This document shows positions 1 through 7,248 of a stretch of DNA of 16,766 nucleotides, piece after piece (positions within the stretch are counted from its first letter, which is position 1; each line of letters opens with the position of its first letter). Location of the stretch: contig JAZNBF010000007.1 of assembly GCA_045586905.1 (NCBI GenBank), positions 1 to 16,766 on the forward strand, read 5' to 3'. The position numbers and the translations under genes were made by a program. The notes beneath the pieces were generated by a model that had not been told where the DNA came from, did not search any database, and saw only the letters and a list, made by a program, of their open reading frames with translations. The DNA comes from RGIG1828 sp045586905. Its GTDB lineage: Bacteria > Bacillota > Clostridia > UMGS1810.

Positions 1-266
1 GTTTGCAAATCATTTTCGCCTTTAATGGCAAATCGCCCCGAGCAATATGGGCATCCATTTCCTCTGTTTCTACTGTCTATTGATGCTTGCCACTCATGCC
101 CCTTAGTGCATTTCCACCAGACTTTTTTGACGCTGTTCGGCATTACATCTAAAGGAGTTAATCCATTGTTTTTTTCATAATGCCACTCTTTAGCTAAAGT
201 TGGATTAACTGTTTGCAAATCATTTTCGCCTTTAATGGCAAATCGCCCCGAGCAATATGGGCATCC
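1..266. repeat. Two exact 56-bp direct repeats (1-56 and 211-266), period 210 bp
   Basis: Bases 1-56 and 211-266 are identical; base 57 (a) and base 267 (g) differ. The repeat encodes the end of each zinc-ribbon unit and the linker to the next (from GCPYC to DLQT). The remaining part of the 210-bp unit is clearly diverged between copies. Exact identity in one third of an otherwise drifted repeat fits recent recombination or gene conversion. Since one copy lies precisely at the window edge, it may also mark an assembly break at a repeat. Confidence 0.95.
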
Positions 267-452
267 GCTCCCTTTATTTCTATGATTTATCGCAGCTTGC
301 CATTCGTGGCCTTTGCTACATATCCACCATGCTTTTTTATTATTCCCAAGGGTCAATTGTGATGGAGCAACTTTTGTATTCTTTTCCCAATTCCACTCAG
401 TCATAAGTTGAGCATTATCGCTCACATATCTTTTTTCTTTCTTTTCTGCCAT
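1..452 (-). CDS. Zinc-ribbon repeat protein (DUF4379 type), 3' end outside window
   Basis: The first 150 residues are visible; no stop codon is reached before the window edge. Start is ATG at 452, with an AAAGGAG ribosome site about 9 nt upstream. The protein is built of 70-residue units. Each holds a hydrophobic WW pair, then C-x3-H and C-P-Y-C, giving probable zinc ligands C45, H49, C64, C67 in unit one and C115, H119, C134, C137 in unit two. The patterns KGHEW and GCPYCSG are typical of the DUF4379/PF14311 'probable zinc-ribbon' repeats found in Firmicutes and in some phage and mobile-element proteins. The family function is not established; nucleic-acid binding is a guess from the fold. 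The C-terminal repeat count and any effector domain are unknown because the gene is truncated by the window. Confidence 0.85.
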   Translation of the reverse strand, partial: MAEKKEKRYVSDNAQLMTEWNWEKNTKVAPSQLTLGNNKKAWWICSKGHEWQAAINHRNKGSGCPYCSGRFAIKGENDLQTVNPTLAKEWHYEKNNGLTPLDVMPNSVKKVWWKCTKGHEWQASIDSRNRGNGCPYCSGRFAIKGENDLQ

Positions 453-479
453 AATACTCAACTCCTTTTAATTTCATTT

Positions 480-516
480 TTCAACACTATTTGGCATCAT
501 TCAGCAACATTCGACA
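480..516 (-). promoter_or_regulatory. Four tandem Spo0A-box-like heptamers at 10-bp spacing
   Basis: On the minus strand the region reads TGTCGAA, TGCTGAA, TGCCAAA, TGTTGAA, each separated by three bases, so the units repeat every 10 bp. The first matches the classical Spo0A box TGTCGAA; the others fit TGNYRAA. Tandem Spo0A boxes with 10-bp spacing are known from promoters such as abrB. They sit about 10 nt upstream of the ribosome site of the zinc-ribbon gene. A TATAAT at 557..552 (minus) could be its -10, which would place the boxes downstream of the transcription start. The periodicity is seen directly; Spo0A binding is inference. Confidence 0.45.
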
Positions 517-568
517 CAATTCTTACTCGTGTCAAGTTAGGATCAAAAACTATTATACAATTCTAATT

Positions 569-862
569 TTATTCCTCATAGTCAAAACAAGCACGGGTTT
601 CGGTATATGGTCTTACAAAGGTATCTGCAACTTTTACATGCTCAGGATGAATTGAGTAGCCTTTGAGAGATTTTTCGTCCTCAAACACAGAATAAAGCAT
701 CACATCAGAATTTGATGACGGAAGATTTTTTGTTTCAACTCTAATTTCAACAAGACCGGGAACTATGCCGAGCAGGCTCTCGAGACCTTGTTTAATTCCA
801 TTTTTTATTTCGGGAGTGTTATACTCCTCATTGAGTTTCCAAAGGATAATGTGTTTTGTCAT
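569..862 (-). CDS. Dabb (stress-responsive A/B barrel) domain protein
   Basis: A 97-residue single-domain protein. The start at 862 is chosen because GGAGG lies about 8 nt upstream; a further upstream ATG at 895 has no ribosome site. The sequence begins MTKHIILWKL and has a later HPEHVKVADTFVRP segment, the pattern of the Dabb family (ferredoxin-like dimeric alpha/beta barrel). Known relatives are small cytoplasmic proteins, some stress-induced in plants and many of unknown role in bacteria, so no reaction is assigned. It lies 54 nt after the LTA-synthase-like gene with no terminator between, so it is probably the last gene of that operon. No clear terminator hairpin follows it in 453-568. 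Confidence 0.8.
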   Translation of the reverse strand: MTKHIILWKLNEEYNTPEIKNGIKQGLESLLGIVPGLVEIRVETKNLPSSNSDVMLYSVFEDEKSLKGYSIHPEHVKVADTFVRPYTETRACFDYEE

Positions 863-916
863 ATTGTTTTTCCTCCAATAATTCAGTGTTTTCAAATAAA
901 TTTTCCAACATTTATA

Positions 917-2935
917 TTACTTTAAAGTCACAGGTTTTGTCGACGACAAAACATAGGAATTGTCGTCTGCCTGAACAACAGATATTTTGTTGATTCTTTC
1001 TTTTTGTACAAAATCCCTTACAATGATTTTGCTTGCATCTACAAATTCAGTATCCAAAAGCGTGCCATCATATTCAACTGAGCTGAACTGATTAAAGTTT
1101 TTGCCTTCAACAATGAGATTGCCATCCTGCACAAAAGCTTTTTTGGCTTCAATTGGTCTGATACCCATTTTGGTGTCTACATAAAACGGAGAACGCTTCA
1201 TATATGATATCCCCTCGCCTTCGAGCATATCGTACTGAATCAACTCGAATTTTTGCATATATTCCTCGGAAGCAGTGTATTCATGCTGCTTGTGAAGTTT
1301 TGAAATTGTGCCGCCTTCAATGTTGAGACGGTCCAGCACATAGGAGTACAACTGATAGGAATGAAGATTTTTAATTGTAAAGTCATGTGAGAAATTAGAC
1401 CACATGACATATTGTGTCTGATATTTACTGTCATTTAAAAGCTCTTCGTCTTCCACCTGAAATCCCGGCATGTGATCGCCAAAAATCACAAGCATAGTGG
1501 GTTCATTTCTGTTTTCAAGAGAAGATATCAGCTCGCCGATGAAGTTGTCTACCTCTTTAATCTGACTGATATAATATTCGTAGCTTTTCTCAGTAGACGG
1601 ATTTTCAATTCCGGTCACATCGATAATCGGAGCACTGTCGACAAGGCCGGGTGAATATGTGCCATGAGCCTGAACACCAACTGCATATATCATATCGGTT
1701 CCATCGGTTGAGTTAAGACAATCGCCAATTGATGTTGTGAGCACCTTGTCGCGCGCCCAGCCGAGAGTGTTGTACTCAACATCATACATATATTCTAAAG
1801 ATGTGAAAGTGTCGAAGCCAAGACTTTTATAAATCTCGTTGCGCTTGTAGAAGGAAGCATTGTTGTTGTGAATTGCATGAGTTGTGTAGCCTTGATTTTT
1901 AAGAATATGACAAACTGTCTCAATAGGCTTTTTGCCCACAACAGACTGATAGGCAATTTCACCTATTCCAAGAAAATCGACATTCATGCCACTTAAAACC
2001 TCAAACTCTGTGTTGGCAGTGCCGGAGCTGAAAGTGGGAACATTGAGATATCCGTGAGAAAATTTTTCTTCGAGCAGATTGAAATTTGTCACGGGATTTT
2101 CGCTATATGAAAATTCTTTTATGTTGTTAACATCAAAAAAAGATTCGAGCTGAAGAAAAATGATGTTTGGCTTGTTCTTTTTGGGGCTGACATTGCTATT
2201 GACATCATTAACTATTGATGCAACCTCGACCGAGGAGTAGTCGGTGGGTTCTCTCATTCCCCTTTCAAATACACTGCAAGTGAAGCAGTAGGCAAATCCA
2301 TTTCGTTCATACTTGTTGGTTAAACCGGTTATTTTGTTGTCAACCACTCCCGTAAATCGTGCAAAAAAGAAATACATAAGTGTAAACACAAGCATACACA
2401 CGGGGAAAATTACATCTTTTTTCAAGTTTATCGAAACAGATTCCGTTTTACGATAAAACCATATCACAACAAGCAGCAACAAAACAAAAGCCACAGCAAT
2501 AATTATTATATGCCAGGCTGAAAGATACTTTGGAAGTATTGTAAAGGTGCCGCCCAGTGCCAGAATGTCATTGAAGTTGAAAGGAAGAAGCCGAAAAGCA
2601 AATACAATAAAGCTTACCAAAGACAGTATTACCCACACTAGTGACAGAAAGCACTTGTAGAAATTACGCTTTTTGCACACATGTGTAAGCGACAGTGTTG
2701 TGAGTACAATAAAAAATCCAACAGAAAAAGCAGGGAAATCTGAGCACAAAAATCTGAATGCTGCCAAAACTGAGCGTCTGTTAAAGCACTCGACAACAAA
2801 CATTGTGACAAATGAAAGCAATATATAGTGTATATATATATTTGAAGCAGCAAAGCTATGCAACTTGGAAAACCACGTCTTCAGCTTTGAATGCAAGTTT
2901 GAGATGTATGATTTTAATTGAATCAACAATATCAT
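917..2935 (-). CDS. LTA-synthase-family sulfatase-fold phosphoglycerol transferase
   Basis: Integral membrane enzyme of about 672 residues that probably transfers glycerol-phosphate units from phosphatidylglycerol to a surface polymer (lipoteichoic acid or a related glycan). Five predicted membrane helices lie at about 35-50, 67-87, 95-118, 139-161 and 175-194. The extracytoplasmic sulfatase-fold domain follows at about 255-560. By alignment to LtaS, likely metal or catalytic residues are E264 (LQLES), T306 (SGTANTE, nucleophile), H424 (QAHGTYSPG) and D487-H488 (FGDHMPG). Residues about 600-672 form an extra beta-rich IPT/TIG-like C-terminal domain not present in classical LtaS. The annotated ATG lies directly against AAGGA, too close for good initiation; the TTG two codons later has a 6-nt spacing and may be the real start. 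The gene begins 9 nt after rnz stops, so the two are co-transcribed. LtaS versus a related glycerophosphotransferase cannot be separated here. Confidence 0.9.
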   Translation of the reverse strand: MILLIQLKSYISNLHSKLKTWFSKLHSFAASNIYIHYILLSFVTMFVVECFNRRSVLAAFRFLCSDFPAFSVGFFIVLTTLSLTHVCKKRNFYKCFLSLVWVILSLVSFIVFAFRLLPFNFNDILALGGTFTILPKYLSAWHIIIIAVAFVLLLLVVIWFYRKTESVSINLKKDVIFPVCMLVFTLMYFFFARFTGVVDNKITGLTNKYERNGFAYCFTCSVFERGMREPTDYSSVEVASIVNDVNSNVSPKKNKPNIIFLQLESFFDVNNIKEFSYSENPVTNFNLLEEKFSHGYLNVPTFSSGTANTEFEVLSGMNVDFLGIGEIAYQSVVGKKPIETVCHILKNQGYTTHAIHNNNASFYKRNEIYKSLGFDTFTSLEYMYDVEYNTLGWARDKVLTTSIGDCLNSTDGTDMIYAVGVQAHGTYSPGLVDSAPIIDVTGIENPSTEKSYEYYISQIKEVDNFIGELISSLENRNEPTMLVIFGDHMPGFQVEDEELLNDSKYQTQYVMWSNFSHDFTIKNLHSYQLYSYVLDRLNIEGGTISKLHKQHEYTASEEYMQKFELIQYDMLEGEGISYMKRSPFYVDTKMGIRPIEAKKAFVQDGNLIVEGKNFNQFSSVEYDGTLLDTEFVDASKIIVRDFVQKERINKISVVQADDNSYVLSSTKPVTLK

Positions 2936-2944
2936 TCCTTTTAA

Positions 2945-3853
2945 TTATTCAGGAAAATTTATAACAGTTTTCATGCCATCATATCCGACATAAACATCAG
3001 GGAAAATGGCGCGTGCCTCTTCAATGAAAAGCTCGGGTTCGGGCAGAGATGGAGAGAAATGAGTGAGCCACAATGCTTTGCACTCGGCATTTTTTGCTAT
3101 TGTAGCGGCTTCGCCAAAGGTCATGTGCATCTTAATCTTTGCATCGCCCTCTTTTTCGTCGCTGCCATACATGCCTTCTAAAATTGCAAGATCGGCATTG
3201 GCACAGTTGCGTTCTATTGCCTCGCACGGTCTTGTATCGGTGCAAAAAACTGCTTTTATGCCTTTGCGTGAATCACCCAAAACCATGTCGGAAGTATATT
3301 TTTTGCCCTCAAAAACAACAGTTTCTTCTTTTTGAAGCATGCCCCACACTTTGACCGGCACATCGTTGGACTTTGCTTTGTCAACATCAAACTTACCTAC
3401 TCTGGGAACATCGATGCGATAGCCATAGCAGTCAACCTGATGAATAACCTTAAAGGCAGTAATCTCGAATCCGTCAAAACAATAAGTTTCTTCGTCATTT
3501 TCAATTTCGGCAACTTCTACAACGAAAGGTAAATCAGGTGCGACAACACGGAGCGACGAAATAACTCTTCTTGTTCCTCTGGGACCTATGATGAGCAATG
3601 GTTCTACCCTGCCCTCATTGCCCATAGAAAGAAGCATGCCCGGTATGCCACTGACATGGTCGGCATGAAAATGTGTAAGGCAAATTACATCAATCGACTT
3701 GAACAGGAAAGAAGCCATTTTGAACGCAATCTGAGTGCCTTCTCCACAATCGGCAAGTATGATATGACCGTTGTATCTGAAAACAGCTGAAGACAGCCAA
3801 CGGTTTTTAAGAGGCATCGTGCCACCGGTGCCGAGAAGACATACATCAAGCAT
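2945..3853 (-). CDS. rnz: Ribonuclease Z (tRNA 3' endonuclease)
   Basis: Metallo-beta-lactamase-fold nuclease of 302 residues that removes 3' trailers from tRNA precursors lacking an encoded CCA. The start at 3853 is preferred over an upstream in-frame one at 3898: AAGGAG lies 9 nt upstream and the protein then begins MLDVCLLGTGGT, the family N-terminus. Metal-binding motif THFHADH gives H61, H63, D65, H66; further expected ligands are H138, D206 (CTDTRP) and H265 (THFSPS), with H243 in MHMTFGEAA. The length is normal for a short-form RNase Z. It heads the operon with the LTA-synthase-like gene. The tRNA-Met in this window lacks CCA, which fits a need for RNase Z processing. A related arylsulfatase-type hydrolase is possible but less likely. 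Confidence 0.85.
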   Translation of the reverse strand: MLDVCLLGTGGTMPLKNRWLSSAVFRYNGHIILADCGEGTQIAFKMASFLFKSIDVICLTHFHADHVSGIPGMLLSMGNEGRVEPLLIIGPRGTRRVISSLRVVAPDLPFVVEVAEIENDEETYCFDGFEITAFKVIHQVDCYGYRIDVPRVGKFDVDKAKSNDVPVKVWGMLQKEETVVFEGKKYTSDMVLGDSRKGIKAVFCTDTRPCEAIERNCANADLAILEGMYGSDEKEGDAKIKMHMTFGEAATIAKNAECKALWLTHFSPSLPEPELFIEEARAIFPDVYVGYDGMKTVINFPE

Positions 3854-3935
3854 TGTACCAAACTCCTTATAACAAACTATATAATTTAATATTGACAATT
3901 TATGCAGTGTGTCTTAAAATTTAAACATCACTAAA

Positions 3936-3945
3936 TATAATAACA
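3936..3945. promoter_or_regulatory. Possible overlapping divergent -10 boxes between rnz and the methyltransferase gene
   Basis: In the 158-bp divergent gap, TATAAT at 3936-3941 on the plus strand overlaps TGTTATTAT (extended -10) at 3945-3937 on the minus strand. The plus-strand -35 is weak (TTAAAA at 3914-3919, 16-bp spacing) and no good minus-strand -35 is visible. If both work, RNA polymerase can occupy only one at a time. The region is very AT-rich, so chance matches are likely. Confidence 0.3.
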
Positions 3946-4011
3946 TATTTGCACAAATAAATCTACTGCAAATTTATACAAAACTTATTTAAGACAAAAA
4001 GAGATGAATTT

Positions 4012-5133
4012 ATGAAAACCTTGAATCTTACAATTCCCACACTGCTTGGTACCGAGAGCATTGTTGCGGGCGAAGTAAAAAAGCTGGGATATGAAATCAG
4101 TTCTGTCACAGACGGACGGGTTCAATTCATTGGCGATTACGAGGCTATATGTCTTGCAAACATAAATCTCAGATGCGCCGAACGCATTATGATACACATG
4201 GCAGACTTTGAAGCAAGAAGCTTCGAAGAGCTTTTTGTGGGCGTTGGCAAAATAGCCTGGGAGGAATACATAGGCAAAAACGACGCCTTTCCCGTGACGG
4301 GATATAGCCTCAGATCCCAACTGCACAGTGTGCCCGATTGTCAAGCAATAATCAAAAAAAGCATTGTGAAAAGACTTGAAAAGGTGTATGGCATAAGCTA
4401 CTTTCATGAAACAGACGGAAAATTTCCAGTGCAGTTTTCGATAATGAAAGACAAAGTGTCGATGTATATTGACACCACAGGTGACAACCTATACAAACGC
4501 GGATATCGCGAAAAAGCTGTGCTTGCTCCCATGCGAGAAACTCTTGCATATGCTATGATTGACATGAGTTTCTGGCGTGGTGACAGACCGCTTTGTGATC
4601 CTTTCTGCGGAAGTGGTACAATACCCATTGAAGCTGCGCTTTATATGACAAATACTGCGCCCGGATTAAAAAGAAAATTCGTATCTGAAACATGGCTAAG
4701 CATCATAGATAAAGAAATATGGCAGGATGCAAGAGACGAAGCCAGAGAAAATATAAATATGAAAACGGATGGAATTATTTTTGCCTCCGATATTGATCCG
4801 AAAGCCATTGAGCTTGCAAAGAAAAATGCCAAAAACGCCGGCGTTGCCGACAAAATCAGATTTATTGTGAGTGATTGCAAGGATGTTACACCTTTTAAGG
4901 AGAAGGGCGTTATTATATGCAATCCTCCCTATGGCGAAAGACTTCTGGATGTTAATAAATGTCAAAAGTTATATGCCATGATGGGCAGAAAATTCTCTGA
5001 GTTTCCCATGGCAAAGAAATTTATTCTGACATCTTATGACGAATTCGAAAAATACTATGGCAAACAAGCCGATAAAAAGCGAAAGCTATACAATGGTATG
5101 CTCAAATGTAATGTGTATCAGTATTTCAAGTAA
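4012..5133 (+). CDS. THUMP-domain SAM-dependent 23S rRNA guanine-N2 methyltransferase (YpsC/RlmL type)
   Basis: A 373-residue cytoplasmic methyltransferase. The N-terminal half (about 1-160) carries the RNA-binding ferredoxin-like and THUMP region typical of the YpsC/RlmL/TrmN group. The C-terminal Rossmann domain has SAM-binding motif I DPFCGSGT at 196-203, an acidic residue region SDIDP at about 259-263 and catalytic motif IV NPPYGER at 304-310, the N/D-P-P-Y signature of amino-group methylation. The B. subtilis YpsC family is assigned to m2G formation in 23S rRNA (position 2445 in E. coli numbering); this substrate is inferred by family. It lacks the second RlmK domain of the E. coli fusion, as expected in Firmicutes. 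It is transcribed alone, divergently from rnz, and ends in a strong hairpin right after its stop codon. The ribosome site is weak (AGAGATGA region). Confidence 0.88.
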   Translation: MKTLNLTIPTLLGTESIVAGEVKKLGYEISSVTDGRVQFIGDYEAICLANINLRCAERIMIHMADFEARSFEELFVGVGKIAWEEYIGKNDAFPVTGYSLRSQLHSVPDCQAIIKKSIVKRLEKVYGISYFHETDGKFPVQFSIMKDKVSMYIDTTGDNLYKRGYREKAVLAPMRETLAYAMIDMSFWRGDRPLCDPFCGSGTIPIEAALYMTNTAPGLKRKFVSETWLSIIDKEIWQDARDEARENINMKTDGIIFASDIDPKAIELAKKNAKNAGVADKIRFIVSDCKDVTPFKEKGVIICNPPYGERLLDVNKCQKLYAMMGRKFSEFPMAKKFILTSYDEFEKYYGKQADKKRKLYNGMLKCNVYQYFK

Positions 5134-5170
5134 AAAAAGCTCTCTGATTTAAAATCAGAGAGCTTTTTTT
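5133..5170. terminator. Bidirectional intrinsic terminator between convergent genes
   Basis: A near-perfect 13-bp stem, AGCTCTCTGATTT (5138-5150) with AAATCAGAGAGCT (5152-5164), is flanked by A-run and T-run on both sides, so it can end transcription in both directions. It starts at the stop codon of the methyltransferase gene. The stop codon of the opposing PepSY gene (5171-5169) lies inside the T-run. Confidence 0.93.
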
Positions 5171-5744
5171 AGTCGCGTTCTTTATTAAACTGAACTATTG
5201 CACCATTTGATGAGTTAATGTGATAATTGTATTCATATCCGTTATATTTGAATTCAATTTCATACACTTTAATACCTTCAAAAGACTCAATGTCGGCATC
5301 ATAGTCGGAAATTTTTGTTTCGTCAACCTTAGCATGAGAAAGAACAAGCTGTTTTGCGTGTTGTTCGGTTATATCGGAAACAGTTTCACTTTTTTCTGTG
5401 CCCTTAGCTGCCGAGTCGGCTGAGAGCTGTGCGCTGCTGCCTTCCTCCGAACGTCTGAACCCAATCAGAACTTCACCTTTTGAATCTATTTTGTACTCAT
5501 ATTTCTGGCGTTCGGAATAAAATTCAACATCATATACAGAGCCCATTAGACTAAAGTCGATCTCAACATCAACCCCTTTTGCATTCTCCGGCAAAACCTT
5601 GGCATCGTTAAACGCAACATCAAGCGCAACATTCATGCCCGAATATGCCTTAAAGCAAAAGAAAATAGCAACCACTATTAGAACAGCAAAGATAAATGCA
5701 ATAGCTGTGATTATTATTCTCGAAAGTCTTTTTGGTTCTTTCAT
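5169..5744 (-). CDS. Membrane-anchored PepSY-domain protein
   Basis: 191 residues: a short basic N-terminus, one membrane helix at about 9-32, then an extracytoplasmic region. The last 60 residues (from about HAKVDETKIS to the end, with IKVYEIEFKYNGYEYNYHINSSNGAIV) match a PepSY domain, the small fold found in peptidase propeptides and in YpeB-like cell-wall regulators. A segment around 55-95 (VYDVEFYSERQKYEYKIDSKGEVL) looks like half of another PepSY unit, separated by a Ser/Ala/Glu-rich linker. The role is probably binding or inhibiting an extracellular protease or wall hydrolase; no partner is encoded nearby. The start at 5744 has GAGGTGAT just upstream. It is the last gene of the five-gene minus-strand operon, 41 nt after the DUF4380 gene. 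Confidence 0.85.
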   Translation of the reverse strand: MKEPKRLSRIIITAIAFIFAVLIVVAIFFCFKAYSGMNVALDVAFNDAKVLPENAKGVDVEIDFSLMGSVYDVEFYSERQKYEYKIDSKGEVLIGFRRSEEGSSAQLSADSAAKGTEKSETVSDITEQHAKQLVLSHAKVDETKISDYDADIESFEGIKVYEIEFKYNGYEYNYHINSSNGAIVQFNKERD

Positions 5745-5785
5745 ATTATCACCTCATCTTAATTTTTTGTTAAGGTTTTTAAAAA

Positions 5786-6718
5786 TCATATTTGTGTGTT
5801 CTCAAGATCATATTTAAGCGCTATTTCATCCATTTCGTCATCACAACATGGTTTTGGCACATCTTTGAACAAAAGCCATTTTTCGATGTGCGAATTAGAG
5901 TCACACGGTTGAACGAGTTTAAGTTCACCCAATGTCTCAATTTCAAGTACATTTTTGTCAACATAGGCTTCCAAAGTTGAATTGCAATCGGGATATGCTC
6001 CGTCCGGATTTACACTATATTTTTTAACAAACATATCGCCACGATGAAAAAATGCTGTCCAGGGACGTTCCTGCATCACACCGATTTTAAATCCATGCAA
6101 AACAGAGGGATCGTATTTCAGCGAAAAATACCTGTCGCTTATGTTAAAACGACTGTCATTAACTTTTGAATATGACCAGAGCGCAAAGTTTCTGTTGGGT
6201 GCAAGTGCTCTTTTCAATATATTGAGAGGCACATACGCAAGACCACCGGGAGCCATAACTGTTATGGGCCATACGGAAAATTCTTTTGGCCAATATGATG
6301 TGTTTGTCACTTTGTGATTGATAATAATTTCATTGCTGTCTTCTTTCATTTCAATCTCAAGTGTAAGACGGACCTCATTTGCCTCCTGCTCTGGCTGAAC
6401 AAAAATCACCTTGTTACCACCTTGCACATACTCCACAGGATTGTTGTCGGGATATCTGACGCGGGGAGCAAATTCGGGGCTGAGCCAGCAACGGTGACCA
6501 CCACGGATGTAAAAAGTATTGTCGGTGAACTTACTTTCGGTAACATCCATTTTCAACTTGAATTCTTTGTCTTCTTTGAGGAAATTCTCGCCTCCGACAA
6601 AGCCACATCTTATAATACGGGGACCATAATCAACGGTAACATATACTTCTATCACTCCGTTTGTTATGGACACGCATCTGCCAAAAACATCGTAGTCAAT
6701 CTCTTTTATATTTAACAT
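5786..6718 (-). CDS. DUF4380-type galactose-mutarotase-like protein
   Basis: 310 residues predicted as a beta-sandwich of the galactose-mutarotase superfamily. Characteristic patterns are YGPRIIRCGFVGGENF (31-46), GGHRCWLSPE (73-82) and RYPDNNPV (88-95), which I associate with the DUF4380 family; the middle has VTNTSYWPKEFSVWPITVMAPGG. Relatives probably bind or modify carbohydrates, but no reaction is established, and classical aldose-epimerase catalytic residues cannot be assigned with confidence. There is no signal peptide, so it is likely cytoplasmic. The start at 6718 has GGAGAGA 5-6 nt upstream. It follows the membrane-protein gene by 14 nt, so it shares the operon transcript. Confidence 0.78.
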   Translation of the reverse strand: MLNIKEIDYDVFGRCVSITNGVIEVYVTVDYGPRIIRCGFVGGENFLKEDKEFKLKMDVTESKFTDNTFYIRGGHRCWLSPEFAPRVRYPDNNPVEYVQGGNKVIFVQPEQEANEVRLTLEIEMKEDSNEIIINHKVTNTSYWPKEFSVWPITVMAPGGLAYVPLNILKRALAPNRNFALWSYSKVNDSRFNISDRYFSLKYDPSVLHGFKIGVMQERPWTAFFHRGDMFVKKYSVNPDGAYPDCNSTLEAYVDKNVLEIETLGELKLVQPCDSNSHIEKWLLFKDVPKPCCDDEMDEIALKYDLENTQI

Positions 6719-6732
6719 AACATTCTCTCCGA

Positions 6733-7230
6733 TTAATCAAGAAATTTATAATAAGTTTTGTAGAATGCATTGATGAAGATGCCATACATCAAATCAAAAA
6801 GAAACATTAAGAATATGCCCACAAGCCACATCCAGAAGGTCGCAATGTTGTATAGTTCATTCTGCCCAAGAGCAGCCAAAACAATGTATACAAAAAACAG
6901 ATGCAAATTCCATACAATAAATTTTATAATATATTCAAGTGCAATATTCTTTATCTGCTCTATATAGTATTTCAGGAGAGGATATATGCCGATAACCGAA
7001 ACAAAGAGCCAGGAAAGAAGCTTATTTGGAACAATAAAGATGCAAAGCAGAGAAACTGACAGATACACCATAAATGCTGTCAGACCTTTGTATCGTATAA
7101 GGCATATGCCCATAACGATTGATGCAGCAATTAAAAAAGCAATTTTTGCAGGAAGATACGATGCTGCAAAAAGCAAAACGACACATAATGCAGCACAGAT
7201 GCCTCCACCGGAAAGTCTACGGGTTTTCAT
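6733..7230 (-). CDS. Six-helix integral membrane protein of unknown function
   Basis: About 165 residues, almost entirely hydrophobic, with roughly six membrane helices and a short basic start (MKTRRLSGGG). The start at ATG 7230 is chosen; a GTG at 7239 would sit only 2 nt from the AAAGG ribosome site, whereas 7230 is about 11 nt away. I do not recognise the family. The size and helix number resemble small substrate-binding membrane components (ECF-S-like), but no signature motif confirms this. It begins 18 nt after the J-domain gene and ends 14 nt before the DUF4380 gene, so it is certainly part of the operon. Confidence 0.8.
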   Translation of the reverse strand: MKTRRLSGGGICAALCVVLLFAASYLPAKIAFLIAASIVMGICLIRYKGLTAFMVYLSVSLLCIFIVPNKLLSWLFVSVIGIYPLLKYYIEQIKNIALEYIIKFIVWNLHLFFVYIVLAALGQNELYNIATFWMWLVGIFLMFLFDLMYGIFINAFYKTYYKFLD

Positions 7231-7248
7231 GACAATCACAACCTTTCA

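Noticed and set aside
863..895. Upstream ATG for the Dabb protein
   Set aside because: It lacks a ribosome site, and the extra 11 residues cover the GGAGG that serves the ATG at 862.
3063..3354. Plus-strand open frames inside rnz, and similar ones inside carB, purO/purH and the LTA-synthase-like gene
   Set aside because: They are shadows of strongly supported genes: no ribosome sites and no recognisable domains.
5745..5785. AT-rich inverted repeat CTTAA...TTAAG before the PepSY gene
   Set aside because: Too short and AT-only for a terminator; the genes around it appear co-transcribed.
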